Part shown: one piece after another, positions 54,565 to 63,999 of the stretch
Layout of the letters: each line of letters opens with the position of its first letter
Numbering within the stretch: the first letter of the stretch is position 1
Source of the DNA: Salinispirillum sp. LH 10-3-1
GTDB lineage: Bacteria > Pseudomonadota > Gammaproteobacteria > Pseudomonadales > Natronospirillaceae
Direction: 5' to 3'
Assembly (NCBI RefSeq): GCF_030643825.1
Contig: NZ_CP101717.1
Coordinates: forward strand, 2,749,673 to 2,813,672
Length of the DNA stretch: 64,000 nucleotides
The notes under the pieces: generated by a model
Told to the model about the DNA's origin: nothing
Database searches by the model: none
The model's input: the letters and a program-made list of their open reading frames with translations, nothing else
Made by a program: the position numbers and the translations under genes

Positions 54565-57384
54565 TTATTTGAAAAAATAATTCATACTGGCCTGTTTTAC
54601 GCGCTCGTGCAGCGCATCATAGTCGACCGAATCACAGCACACAGGGACGACCAGCCAGTCCACCAACGCCTGCTCAACCGTCGCCCGGTTACTGTGCTGC
54701 CCCAGACCTTCCGCCAAGCGCGCCACCTGCACTTCCATGCGTAATGTGCGGTCTGCATCAGGGCTTGCGGTATCGGTCAGAATTTCCACCAACACACACT
54801 GCTGATGCAGCTTACGCACACACTCTTCAGGCGTACCATCCGCAGGACGCGCGCCAGCAGCAAAACGCTGCATGGTCATTTGAAAACGATCATCCACGCG
54901 GGCGGCTAGCGAAGGCAAGGCAGTGCCATCCTCCCAGACCGACTGCACTTGCGCCCGCAGGTCGTTGTCAAACTCCCCACGGCACATTGCGGCCTCTAAT
55001 CCAGCAAGAATTCTTAAACGGTCAAACAATGCTTGCCAACTTTGCTCTTGCTGGCGCTGCTGACGCTGCCCTTTGGCATTACGCAAGGCGTCTACGGCCT
55101 TTGCAAAACGCGCTCGGGTCTCGTTCAAGCGGGCTTTCGGCAAGGGAGAATAGGTTTTGAACTCAGCCTCCCACGCAGGCAACTGCTGCAATGCAGCAGT
55201 CAGGGCATCGCCTTCCAGTTCTGCCGCTTTCTCCAAGCGTACAATGAGTGCCAAAGCGTCTTTGAGGTGCTGGTCCAGCTTACCCTTAAACTCTTGGCTC
55301 AGGGTGTCTCGCCGGTCAAATATTTCATCGCAGATGGTCCGAAATGCCTGCCAAAGGCGTTGATCGTCCTGTCGATGGGTACGCCCGGCTTGTTTCCACT
55401 GTTGCTGCAACGCCTTGAGTTTGTCCGTCGCTACGCGCAAGTTTTCCTCGTCGCGCAAGGCTTCGGCGGCAGCGATGATGCGCTCTCGGTCTTCTTTGTT
55501 GCGCGTAAACTCTTCGTTCAGTTTTTGCCGAATACGCTCCACCACCTGATGGTAAACCTTCTCCGTGCGTCGGTGCTCTTGCGGTTTTACCGGACTGTAA
55601 TGTCGCCAGTCGCGTGCTGCCAGACGTAAAACTTTCTCGACCTCAGCCCAATCGGGGTTATGCCAGTCGTTGTTGTCGAAATACAGGTTCAGCTGCCCAA
55701 TAAGTTCGCGCCGCTTATCGGCATTCAAGTCCATCAGGGCATCTTGCTCAGCAAAATAGTCCTTACAAGGAGCAAAGGCTTGCTCTGCCAGCGCATGAAA
55801 CTCCTCCCACAGATTTTGATGCTGGTCGCCGCCGCCCTTTGATAACTCACGCCATGCTTTCTGCAAGGCTTGTACGGCATCCGACTTATCCTGTGGGTGC
55901 ATACTACGCTCGGTCAGCGCTCGCATGTGTTCGATCAGCTCTTGTTTCTTAGGCAGTACCGCAAAGGCCTGCCAGTCGCCAAGCTGCTCGACCTCCTGGT
56001 GGTATTCTGCCGCCTCCTGGTGCAGGTGGTCGTGGCCTACCGGCACCGCCTGCAAAGCCTCTTCAATGGTGTGCCAGATACCCCGAGCTTGCCGCAAGTG
56101 ACCACCGCGTACAGCACCGCGTCCGCGCCGAATCAGTCCACGGACTTTGCGCACCACGGCCAGTTCGGCGTCCTTATGCTCGGCTTGCAGAGCGGCAACG
56201 TGGCCCAGTTTGGCCGCCACTTGGTCAATAATTTCCGGCCATTCACCCGGTTCGCGCTTTTGCTGCTGCAAGGGCTGCAACAAGGCACGCAACGCTTTCA
56301 AGGCGGTTGCATCATCATCTTCGGCGGCGGCGAGGGCTGCGCTTAGACCGCCCCAATACTCTGTAATGTCGTGCAGTTGCAGCAATGACTGCTCAACCAA
56401 CTGACTGGTCTTCTGCATATCGGCGTTCATGGCTGGCGCCACATTCAAGTGCGCCACGGCGTCACGGTGCGCTTGTCGTTGTTCCTCAAGCCATTGTTGA
56501 CTGGCCGACCAATCGTCCGGCAGCAAACGTCCATCTTCTAGGTAATTAGCGAGCTGGCGGCGCATGTCGTTGGTGGTTTCGGCCACAACCCTATGGGCTT
56601 CACTGGTGGCTACATCGTTTGCTACCTGCTCGGCGGCCTGCATATGGTCTATCTGTTGCTCCGCGGCAATGCGAGCCCGTACAGCAGCCTCCAACGGCAC
56701 CAATTGATTTAACTCGTCTGTCGTTGGTAGTAATTCATGAAACTGCTGTACCTGATTTTGCAACCGCCCTTCCAGCAAAGGATCGTAGGGGCTGTTAACG
56801 AGCTTCTCCAGCGTTGCCAAAATATGTGCGATTTGCTCAGCGCGCGCTTCGGCTCCTTGACGTTGTTCCCGCAAGGCTTGCAGTCGACCTTTGGCAAGCT
56901 TATACAACACGTTGTCACTGCCTTTTGCGGCGCGCTGCAGGGCCTGCAACGAGCTTTCTTCACGCAAGGCATTGGCCGCCGACAGGCGCTCTTGGGCTCG
57001 CACGGCATTGAGTGCTAGGTCCAGACATACCTCATCCGACTGCGTCTGCAACCACTGTTCGGCGCGCGCAAGATCACAATCCAACAACAGGCTATAGCGC
57101 ATGGCGGTCGGCAAGAGTGTCAACTCTTCGGGCTGCACCGAGTGGTGGCTCAAAGCATCTCGTATCAGCCCTTTAGCTGCCACGGCCAGCTCAGGCGAGG
57201 TGCCTTCTTGCAGCAGGCGTTGGGTTACTTGCAAGTCGGCCAATTGGTGTAAGGCGGCTACTTGCAACTGTGTATTCTCGTGCTGCAGCAAGTCTTCCAG
57301 GGCCGCGCGGTCATTGGTTGCCGACAAAGCTCGAACCTGCGCTACAGACGTCACACTTGACCGTTTAAAAAGCTTACCCAGCAC
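54565..57384 (-). CDS. DUF349 domain-containing protein, large
   Basis: A 939-residue soluble helical protein of unknown function. The N-terminus (about 1-110) looks like HEAT-type repeats (DRAALEDLLQHENTQLQVAALHQLADL). The C-terminal half has several DUF349 repeats, each with a W..F....D..F pattern, for example LWEEFHALAEQAFAPCKDYFAEQDA and LWQAFRTICDEIFDRRDTLS, and FRDR-like basic helices. Gln and Leu content is high, and coiled coils join the modules. GTG start with AGGA at 6 nt. It is a single gene with no membrane or signal sequence. DUF349 is common in marine gammaproteobacteria and actinobacteria, but its role is not known. Confidence 0.88.
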   Translation of the reverse strand: MLGKLFKRSSVTSVAQVRALSATNDRAALEDLLQHENTQLQVAALHQLADLQVTQRLLQEGTSPELAVAAKGLIRDALSHHSVQPEELTLLPTAMRYSLLLDCDLARAEQWLQTQSDEVCLDLALNAVRAQERLSAANALREESSLQALQRAAKGSDNVLYKLAKGRLQALREQRQGAEARAEQIAHILATLEKLVNSPYDPLLEGRLQNQVQQFHELLPTTDELNQLVPLEAAVRARIAAEQQIDHMQAAEQVANDVATSEAHRVVAETTNDMRRQLANYLEDGRLLPDDWSASQQWLEEQRQAHRDAVAHLNVAPAMNADMQKTSQLVEQSLLQLHDITEYWGGLSAALAAAEDDDATALKALRALLQPLQQQKREPGEWPEIIDQVAAKLGHVAALQAEHKDAELAVVRKVRGLIRRGRGAVRGGHLRQARGIWHTIEEALQAVPVGHDHLHQEAAEYHQEVEQLGDWQAFAVLPKKQELIEHMRALTERSMHPQDKSDAVQALQKAWRELSKGGGDQHQNLWEEFHALAEQAFAPCKDYFAEQDALMDLNADKRRELIGQLNLYFDNNDWHNPDWAEVEKVLRLAARDWRHYSPVKPQEHRRTEKVYHQVVERIRQKLNEEFTRNKEDRERIIAAAEALRDEENLRVATDKLKALQQQWKQAGRTHRQDDQRLWQAFRTICDEIFDRRDTLSQEFKGKLDQHLKDALALIVRLEKAAELEGDALTAALQQLPAWEAEFKTYSPLPKARLNETRARFAKAVDALRNAKGQRQQRQQEQSWQALFDRLRILAGLEAAMCRGEFDNDLRAQVQSVWEDGTALPSLAARVDDRFQMTMQRFAAGARPADGTPEECVRKLHQQCVLVEILTDTASPDADRTLRMEVQVARLAEGLGQHSNRATVEQALVDWLVVPVCCDSVDYDALHERVKQASMNYFFK

Positions 57385-57463
57385 TGCTTGATCCTCTTTG
57401 TTATATTTACACCACCCTGCAAGCGGGTTAGTGTGCCATTAAATGACTTAGCATCTCTACACT

Positions 57464-58897
57464 ATGCCTGCATCCAGCTTTCTTTGGTACGACTTTGAAA
57501 CCTTTGGCCAACACCCTCGTCAGGATAGGCCAAGCCAATTTGCGGCCATTCGCACTGACGCTGCACTGAACCCCATAGGCGAGCCGATGAACTGGCTGTG
57601 CCAACCCTTGCCCGATTTGGTGCCGTCTCCCGATGCCTGTCTGATTACCGGCCTCACACCACAGCAGTGTGCAGCGCAAGGCATCCCAGAGCCCGAGTTT
57701 GCCCAACGCATTCTGCATGCCATGAGCCAACCCAACACCTGCAGCGCGGGCTATAACTCCATTCGCTTCGACGATGAAGTCAGCCGCTTTTTATTCTATC
57801 GCAATCTATTACCAGTTTATGACCGTGAGTGGCGTGACGGCAACAGTCGTTGGGATATCCTTGATGTGGTGCGCCTAACCTACGCGCTGCGCCCAGAAGG
57901 TATACAGTGGCCGCGCAAGGAAGACGGCAGCCCGAGCTTTCGTCTGGAAGACCTGAGCCGCGCCAATGGGTTAGAACACAGTCAAGCCCACGATGCGTTA
58001 TCGGATGTGCGGGCCACCATTGCGTTGGCGAAGTTAGTGCGCGACGCTCAGCCTAAACTGTTTGACTGGGCGTTAAAATGTCGTGACAAAGCCTTTGTGA
58101 AGAGTCAGATTCCGGTATTGCGCCGCCAGCCGTTCGTGCATGTGTCCGGTATGATTCCAGCGAGCCAGGGTTGCACTACCGTATTGCTGCCGCTCGACTT
58201 TCACCCCACCAACAAGAACGAAATCATTTGCTTTGATCTGCGCGAAGACCCCGCGCAATTAGCAGGCCTGACGGTAGACGAAATCCGCCATCGCCTGTTC
58301 ACCTCCACCGCTGAACTCGGTGATACGCCGCGTTTGGCGATCAAGTCTGTACACGCCAACAAATGCCCCATGGTCGCGCCCATCAGCATGTTCACGCCAG
58401 CATTGGCCGAACGCCATGGCATCGACCGTGCGACGATGGAACGCCATGCCGCCAACCTGCCGGCGCTGACCGATATCCTGCCTAGACTGCATGAGGCCCT
58501 CTCGCGCCCGCCGCAAGACAGTGACGCTGAGCAGGCCCTGTATCAAGGGTTTATTCGCGATCAAGACCGCGATATCGTGGCAGCTATCCACAGCACTCCC
58601 GATACCGACTGGCCGACTCTCGCGCAACCGCGTGAGCCTCGTTTGCGCACCCTGATGCATCGATACATTGCCCGTCACAGCACCCAGCCGCTGCCGCCAG
58701 CAATCCAGCAGGAATGGTCCCACTATCTACATGCAGCATTAACCCGCGAGGATGTCGGCAGCGCCATGAGCCTAGCAACGGCCACGACCCGAACAGAAAC
58801 ACTGCTGAGCGAGCAGCCCGATCACCAGGTGTTGAAAGACGTTTTAAACTACCTAAAACAGCAGCAGGCAGTACTCGACAACCTGGTCATGGTGTAG
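57464..58897 (+). CDS. sbcB: Exodeoxyribonuclease I
   Basis: Single-strand 3'-5' exonuclease active in recombination and mismatch repair. The 477-residue protein has the DEDDh motifs: Asp10/Glu12 in WYDFETFG, an Asp in NSRWDILDVV (with YNSIRFDDEVSRFLFYRN before it) and His/Asp in AHDALSDVRATIALAK. The SH3-like and C-terminal helical domains follow (DFHPTNKNEIICFDLREDP; VHANKCPMVAP). Length matches E. coli SbcB (475). It is divergent from the DUF349 gene with a 79-nt gap. Confidence 0.96.
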   Translation: MPASSFLWYDFETFGQHPRQDRPSQFAAIRTDAALNPIGEPMNWLCQPLPDLVPSPDACLITGLTPQQCAAQGIPEPEFAQRILHAMSQPNTCSAGYNSIRFDDEVSRFLFYRNLLPVYDREWRDGNSRWDILDVVRLTYALRPEGIQWPRKEDGSPSFRLEDLSRANGLEHSQAHDALSDVRATIALAKLVRDAQPKLFDWALKCRDKAFVKSQIPVLRRQPFVHVSGMIPASQGCTTVLLPLDFHPTNKNEIICFDLREDPAQLAGLTVDEIRHRLFTSTAELGDTPRLAIKSVHANKCPMVAPISMFTPALAERHGIDRATMERHAANLPALTDILPRLHEALSRPPQDSDAEQALYQGFIRDQDRDIVAAIHSTPDTDWPTLAQPREPRLRTLMHRYIARHSTQPLPPAIQQEWSHYLHAALTREDVGSAMSLATATTRTETLLSEQPDHQVLKDVLNYLKQQQAVLDNLVMV

Positions 58898-58996
58898 AAT
58901 CTGCACCACAAGACAATAACGCTGGCGCTGTAGTGGCTCTCTGGGCTGACAGCGCTCAGACTCACGACACCTTTTCAATTCCGACTGGAGCCCAGC

Positions 58997-60508
58997 ATGA
59001 CCCAGATTCGTCAGGCCGACCTGATCGACAGCGTAGCCGATGCCCTACAGTTCATTTCCTACTATCACCCAGTAGATTTTATCAAAGCGGTTAATGAAGC
59101 CTACGAGCGCGAAGAATCGCCCGCGGCCAAAGACGCCATGGCCCAGATTCTAATCAACAGCCGCATGTGCGCGCAGGGTCACCGCCCAATCTGCCAAGAC
59201 ACCGGTATCGTTACCGTGTTCATCAACATCGGTATGGACGTGCAATGGGCTGATGCCACCATGGGCGTGGAAGACATGATCAACGAAGGTGTGCGCCGCG
59301 CCTACATGCACCCCGACAACGTGCTGCGAGCCTCTATTTTGGATGATCCCGATGGCGCACGCCGCAACACCAAAGACAACACCCCTGCCATCATTCATAC
59401 GCGCATCGTACCGGGCAACACAGTGGATGTGCATGTAGCAGCCAAAGGCGGCGGCAGCGAAGCGAAATCGAAATTCGCCATGCTGAACCCATCCGATTCA
59501 GTGGCCGACTGGGTCTTGGAGCAGATTCCCAAGATGGGTGCTGGTTGGTGCCCGCCGGGCATGATCGGCATCGGCATCGGCGGCACGGCCGAAAAAGCCA
59601 TGCAGCTGGCTAAAGAGTCCTTGCTCGACCCCATCGATATTCAGGACCTGCAAGCCCGCGGGGCCAGCAACCGCGGTGAAGAGTTGCGCCTGGAACTGTT
59701 CGACAAGATCAATGACCTCGGCATAGGTGCTCAAGGCCTAGGAGGCTTGACTACCGTGTTGGACGTCAAGGTTAAAGACTACCCGACCCATGCCGCCAAC
59801 AAACCGGTCGCCATCATTCCTAACTGTGCCGCTACGCGCCATACGCATTTTGTTCTGGATGGCTCCGGCCCAGCCGATCTGAAAGCGCCTAAACTGTCTG
59901 ACTGGCCCGACATCACATGGGAAGCGGGCCCGAATGCACGTAAAGTGAATCTGGATACGGTAACACCCGAGGACGTAAAAACGTGGAAACCGGGTGAAAC
60001 CTTGCTGTTGTCAGGCAAGATGTTAACCGGACGCGACGCCGCGCATAAACGCATGGTCGATATGCTGAACAAAGGCGAGACCTTGCCCGTTGATCTGCGT
60101 AACCGTTTTATCTACTACGTTGGCCCCGTGGACCCTGTGGGCGATGAAGTCGTTGGCCCGGCTGGCCCGACGACAGCGACAAGGATGGACAAATTCACCG
60201 AAACCGTGTTGGATAGAACAGGCTTGCTTGGCATGATCGGCAAAGCAGAACGCGGCACCGCCGGACTGGAAGCGATTAAAAAGCACTCTGCGGTGTATTT
60301 GATGGCAGTTGGCGGTGCGGCTTATCTGGTATCAAAAGCCATTAAGTCATCGCGCTGCTTGGCGTTCGAAGATCTGGGAATGGAAGCCATTTACGAATTC
60401 GAAGTGGACGAAATGCCAGTCACCGTTGCCGTAGACAGCCAAGGCGAGTCGGTACACATTACAGGACCTGCGCAATGGGCGCAGAAAATTCAGGCGAAAG
60501 CACTGTAA
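58997..60508 (+). CDS. Fumarate hydratase, class I (4Fe-4S)
   Basis: Interconverts fumarate and malate in the TCA cycle. The 503-residue protein is the fused class I type: N-terminal cluster domain with Cys66 in HRPICQDTGIVTVFI, PNCAATRHTHFVLDGSGPA for the second Cys, and the C-terminal swivel domain (YYVGPVDPVGDEVVGPAGPTTATRMDKFT) with the third Cys in SSRCLAFEDLGMEAIYEF. The oxygen-sensitive cluster contrasts with the class II FumC often used under oxidative stress. ATG 58997 begins MTQIRQADLI. It is 15 nt from the next gene. Confidence 0.95.
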   Translation: MTQIRQADLIDSVADALQFISYYHPVDFIKAVNEAYEREESPAAKDAMAQILINSRMCAQGHRPICQDTGIVTVFINIGMDVQWADATMGVEDMINEGVRRAYMHPDNVLRASILDDPDGARRNTKDNTPAIIHTRIVPGNTVDVHVAAKGGGSEAKSKFAMLNPSDSVADWVLEQIPKMGAGWCPPGMIGIGIGGTAEKAMQLAKESLLDPIDIQDLQARGASNRGEELRLELFDKINDLGIGAQGLGGLTTVLDVKVKDYPTHAANKPVAIIPNCAATRHTHFVLDGSGPADLKAPKLSDWPDITWEAGPNARKVNLDTVTPEDVKTWKPGETLLLSGKMLTGRDAAHKRMVDMLNKGETLPVDLRNRFIYYVGPVDPVGDEVVGPAGPTTATRMDKFTETVLDRTGLLGMIGKAERGTAGLEAIKKHSAVYLMAVGGAAYLVSKAIKSSRCLAFEDLGMEAIYEFEVDEMPVTVAVDSQGESVHITGPAQWAQKIQAKAL

Positions 60509-60523
60509 GGACCCCTACATAAC

Positions 60524-61531
60524 ATGAGCACTCCATCCTCGCGTCGACACAAAACTTATCGACCCTTAGTCTTTGTGCTGTTAGCGCTGAGTGCTGTCGC
60601 TGCCGCAGGGTGGGTTGGCGTAACCCAGAACGTGCCGGTTTGGATAGGCGCGTTACTGGGTATCACCACCATCGCGAACCTGATTGTTGGCACTGGCTTC
60701 TTGCTGACCATGAACTCAGAATTCAGCGACATTTTGCGTCAGCAGGGCAATCTTAACAGACGTATCCAAGAGGCTCACCTAGAGCAAGAGCGGCTGTCCT
60801 ATGAGGTTGCACAGGGGGTCAAACTGCGCCGTCAGATGCACCGTAAGCACGACGAACAAAGCCGAGCCACCCTCAAGGTGGCCGATGTTCTGAATGCCAT
60901 CACCACAGAGGTGCAGATCTCTGCGGCAAGTCTGGATCTGGGACGTCAAACCGCCAGTAAACTGGATTATATGACGCAGATATCCTCCGACCTCATTGAG
61001 CTGGTACAACTCGAAATCGAAGGGACGCGTACGGAGCAAGATGATTTCTTGGTGGTGGATTCTTGTCGACGAGTGATTCGCTCGCTGCAGGTGGCCGGTT
61101 CGCTCAGCGACAGCTTTGTATTAGAGACGGAAGATCAGGATGTACGTGGACTCTTGTCACGCCGCACGTTCGAATCACTGATTCAACGCTGCCTGCTGGG
61201 CCTGGTGCCCTTCGCAGAACAACAGCGTATTGATGGTCAGCTCATTAGCTTTATACACGGCGATCTGGGCGACTGTATACGCATCACTCTGACGGCGCAT
61301 GGTCATGGCATCACCGATGAAGAAGCCGAGCACTGGTTTAGCCAGTTCCAGCTCCACTATGGCAACGATGGTGAGCTGTTGGGGCCCGGTTTAGGCATGA
61401 TGATCGTCGGTCGCTACATCGATGCGTTAGGTGGCGTGGTAAGCATAGACAGCCAGTTAGATAATCGTATGACCATCGAGCTGACTGTGCCGCTCAATGC
61501 CACAACGACTGAGGTTCCCGAGCCGGACTGA
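60524..61531 (+). CDS. Histidine-kinase-like membrane protein lacking catalytic residues
   Basis: A 335-residue protein with two N-terminal membrane helices (about 15-30 and 40-63) and a coiled coil (GNLNRRIQEAHLEQERLSYEV). A helical segment follows where a HisKA domain would be: LKVADVLNAITTEVQISAASL, with no His in the H-box position. The C-terminal region has HATPase-like endings: HGHGITDEEAEHWFSQF in place of the G1 box (its Asp is missing) and a recognisable G2 box GPGLGMMIVGRYIDALGG. The N-box Asn is also absent. It is probably a pseudokinase or scaffold, 15 nt downstream of fumarase and possibly co-transcribed. No response regulator is adjacent. Confidence 0.75.
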   Translation: MSTPSSRRHKTYRPLVFVLLALSAVAAAGWVGVTQNVPVWIGALLGITTIANLIVGTGFLLTMNSEFSDILRQQGNLNRRIQEAHLEQERLSYEVAQGVKLRRQMHRKHDEQSRATLKVADVLNAITTEVQISAASLDLGRQTASKLDYMTQISSDLIELVQLEIEGTRTEQDDFLVVDSCRRVIRSLQVAGSLSDSFVLETEDQDVRGLLSRRTFESLIQRCLLGLVPFAEQQRIDGQLISFIHGDLGDCIRITLTAHGHGITDEEAEHWFSQFQLHYGNDGELLGPGLGMMIVGRYIDALGGVVSIDSQLDNRMTIELTVPLNATTTEVPEPD

Positions 61532-61563
61532 GTGGCACTCGAGTATTGAATCACGCAAATAAG

Positions 61564-61596
61564 AAGGGGAGAACGAGTAGAGCTCGACCTCCCCTT
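61564..61596. terminator. Bidirectional hairpin terminator
   Basis: AAGGGGAGAACGAG (61564-61577) and CTCGACCTCCCCTT (61583-61596) pair with two mismatches around a 5-nt loop. A TTTTC tail follows on the plus strand and CTTCTT on the minus strand. It separates the kinase-like gene from the convergent M16 gene. Confidence 0.8.
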
Positions 61597-61608
61597 TTCT
61601 CTGCCTAT

Positions 61609-63999
61609 TTACCAAGCCACCGAGCCAGCTGGTAAACGTCGATTTTGCGCATACTCTTCACGCCAGTCTTGGCCTATTTCATACACCGTCAACTGGCGTG
61701 CAGTACCTTCCAGCAGCCATTGCCGCATGAAATACTGCCAGCCCTCCAAGCTTGTCCCCTCCAACACCAAAGCCCGCTGTAGGCGACCATTGAAATGCAT
61801 ACGACCTGCACTGATATCATTCCAATAGAAACGCGCCAGCAAAGGCAAGGATTCCGGCTGAGCACGAAGAATATTAGCCTGCCAGCCAGTACCTTCTTGG
61901 AAGCGCGCACTGTTGAACTGATCCAAAGACTGCCGCAACTCACTCCAGAAAGTTGTCAGATAAAGACCAAGCCGCGCCGGGTCCTGTACTGAACTGCTTA
62001 GCGTAACTTGCAAGGCGGGGATGCCTGTGGGATTCACCAACTCTACAGATACCTCTCCGGCAAAACCCTGACGCTGTGCGACTTGCTGCAACACCTCCTC
62101 TACCCAAGGCGTCGACCACTCCGCCAACACCTGGTGCCGCAGATCATTGTGTGGCAACTGCAGAAAGCGCGTCACCGACGAGGTAGCACCACTGACTTCG
62201 AGCTCTGCCACATGGTGTCTGGTCGGCAACGGGCTCGCCGGGTTAACGGTGTTCACGGGCACAACCACGTCTTGTCGAGCAGCACGCAACCACGTTAACA
62301 GGGTACTAGCACGAGATCGGTCAACGCGCCCGCTCAAAAGCACGGTTAATGGCTGCTGCATCATGTCTTCGGGTACCGCCAGTTCTGGCCATTGTGCGCG
62401 CTGACGCACCAGTCGTTGCGCTGCATTCGCGGTATCAGTTAGCGTTGGCAGTTGTGGCTGCATACCCCACAAGCTAGCAAGAAAGTCGTACGTCCACTGC
62501 TCTACGGCAGGCCAGGAATCGGTAAACTGCCATGTCACGCCTGTAGCATCTGCGCTCACCTGCAAACCGCTACCCAGACTACGTGACGACATCGCGGACC
62601 ACACGGCCGTCTCGTTCCACCACGCTGGCTCTTCCATAGCCCATGCCTGCCACTGTGCTTGACGGGCAGGATCAGGCCCGATGGGGACATTGACCCGAAC
62701 ATGAGCACTGACCAAATCTGTATCGTACCGGTTGTCCTCGTAGTGCCAGAAAGTTAGACCCGGACTGGACAACAGCAGATCCGGCTGCCAACCCAACAAG
62801 CTGTATTCATTCGCTTCGAACCGTGGGCGATCACTGGTGTAAGTAGGCGCTAACACCGGCAACTCCACCGGCAGCGCGCGCTGCGCATAACCCTGTACGA
62901 CCGCTTCACGACGCCAGTTCAGATTTCCCGCACCCGGCGCCATTTCCATCACCACGAACAGGCTCGGATCTAACCCCAGCCCAGCAATCGCCAGTTCTGG
63001 CGCTATCCGGCGATCACCCGCTACTCGACGGACCAGTTCAGAGGCTTCAGGGCCATTCTGAATTTGTGCCAAGAACCGACTGACCGAGCCGTATAACACT
63101 GCCTCATTGGAGCGCCCTTGCGCTGTGGTTTGCAACGACACCACAAAGTACTCGTCATTGTAATGGGCACTAATACCGGTAATTAAACCCGCTTCACGCA
63201 ATCGACGCTTCAAGCCAGAGGCATAGGGACTGGTTAACCAGCGCACGGCATCATCTGCCTTTTCGCGCTGCTCAACACGTAAGCGCCACGGGTATAGGAT
63301 GTGCATTTCATTGCTTAATCCAGCCCGACGCACTCGCACCACCTGAGGCTCTTGCAGGACATCGACCAAGGGGCTATAGATCAATTGATGGTCGGGCAGC
63401 GCAGTACCAGAGCGCAGACCAGCGAAGGCATCGGCCAATTCACGCAATGCATCAGCCGGCAATGGCGCATGCAACGAAACACGCAGAACGCCAGTATGCA
63501 ACTTCTCGGCGATGCGCTGAGACAATTGGCGAGCCACGCCTTCCTCACTGAGTGAACGCCAGTTATCCAGGTCACGCATCAAATTGGTCGCGTACGCCGA
63601 ACGCTCGGCTGACAGCTCATCCAGTACACGCAGCTCAGCCGAACCAAAGAAGTCATAAGCAGGATCCAGCCGGGGCATACGCTGACGCTCGTAATCGATG
63701 GCAGGCAAGGGCAAAGAAGGCAACTGCAACAAGCGCGCAAGATAGCGTACTTCGTCAGTAAATACAGAGGGGCTGGTATCGAGTTGAATACGCGAATGGG
63801 TGCGGCCGTGCTGCACAACGAAATCGCCCAACGGGTCGCGCGCAGCCCTGGTTTCCATATGACGGTAACCCTGCGGGGTTTCGCCGTAAAACAGCACTCT
63901 CAACATGAGGTCATGCAAGCCAGGCAGGTCAGCGGGATCTGACAGGCTGCCCACCTCCCAGTAAAGCTCCAGTCGAGCTTGTGCTGCATCGGGGTCAGC
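61609..63999 (-). CDS. M16 (pitrilysin/insulinase) family protein, 5' end outside window, active site degenerate
   Basis: About 796 residues are visible; the frame runs through the window edge. The N-terminal repeat begins ARLELYWEVGSLSDPADLPGLHDLMLRVLFYGE. In active M16 enzymes this block is GLAHFLEHMLFLG; here the zinc motif HxxEH is replaced (Asp, Leu and Arg occupy the His, Glu and His positions), so this protein is probably not a protease. Further M16 halves follow, including VVRVRRAGLSNEMHILYPWR and a late AGRMHFNGRLQRALVLEG. Signal sequence and export cannot be judged. In active families an inactive half partners an active one, so the upstream neighbour is of interest. Confidence 0.85.
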   Translation of the reverse strand, partial: ADPDAAQARLELYWEVGSLSDPADLPGLHDLMLRVLFYGETPQGYRHMETRAARDPLGDFVVQHGRTHSRIQLDTSPSVFTDEVRYLARLLQLPSLPLPAIDYERQRMPRLDPAYDFFGSAELRVLDELSAERSAYATNLMRDLDNWRSLSEEGVARQLSQRIAEKLHTGVLRVSLHAPLPADALRELADAFAGLRSGTALPDHQLIYSPLVDVLQEPQVVRVRRAGLSNEMHILYPWRLRVEQREKADDAVRWLTSPYASGLKRRLREAGLITGISAHYNDEYFVVSLQTTAQGRSNEAVLYGSVSRFLAQIQNGPEASELVRRVAGDRRIAPELAIAGLGLDPSLFVVMEMAPGAGNLNWRREAVVQGYAQRALPVELPVLAPTYTSDRPRFEANEYSLLGWQPDLLLSSPGLTFWHYEDNRYDTDLVSAHVRVNVPIGPDPARQAQWQAWAMEEPAWWNETAVWSAMSSRSLGSGLQVSADATGVTWQFTDSWPAVEQWTYDFLASLWGMQPQLPTLTDTANAAQRLVRQRAQWPELAVPEDMMQQPLTVLLSGRVDRSRASTLLTWLRAARQDVVVPVNTVNPASPLPTRHHVAELEVSGATSSVTRFLQLPHNDLRHQVLAEWSTPWVEEVLQQVAQRQGFAGEVSVELVNPTGIPALQVTLSSSVQDPARLGLYLTTFWSELRQSLDQFNSARFQEGTGWQANILRAQPESLPLLARFYWNDISAGRMHFNGRLQRALVLEGTSLEGWQYFMRQWLLEGTARQLTVYEIGQDWREEYAQNRRLPAGSVAW

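Noticed and set aside
55033-56346. Plus-strand frames of 138-198 codons opposite the DUF349 gene
   Set aside because: They come from the strongly biased helical coding sequence on the other strand; no ribosome sites.
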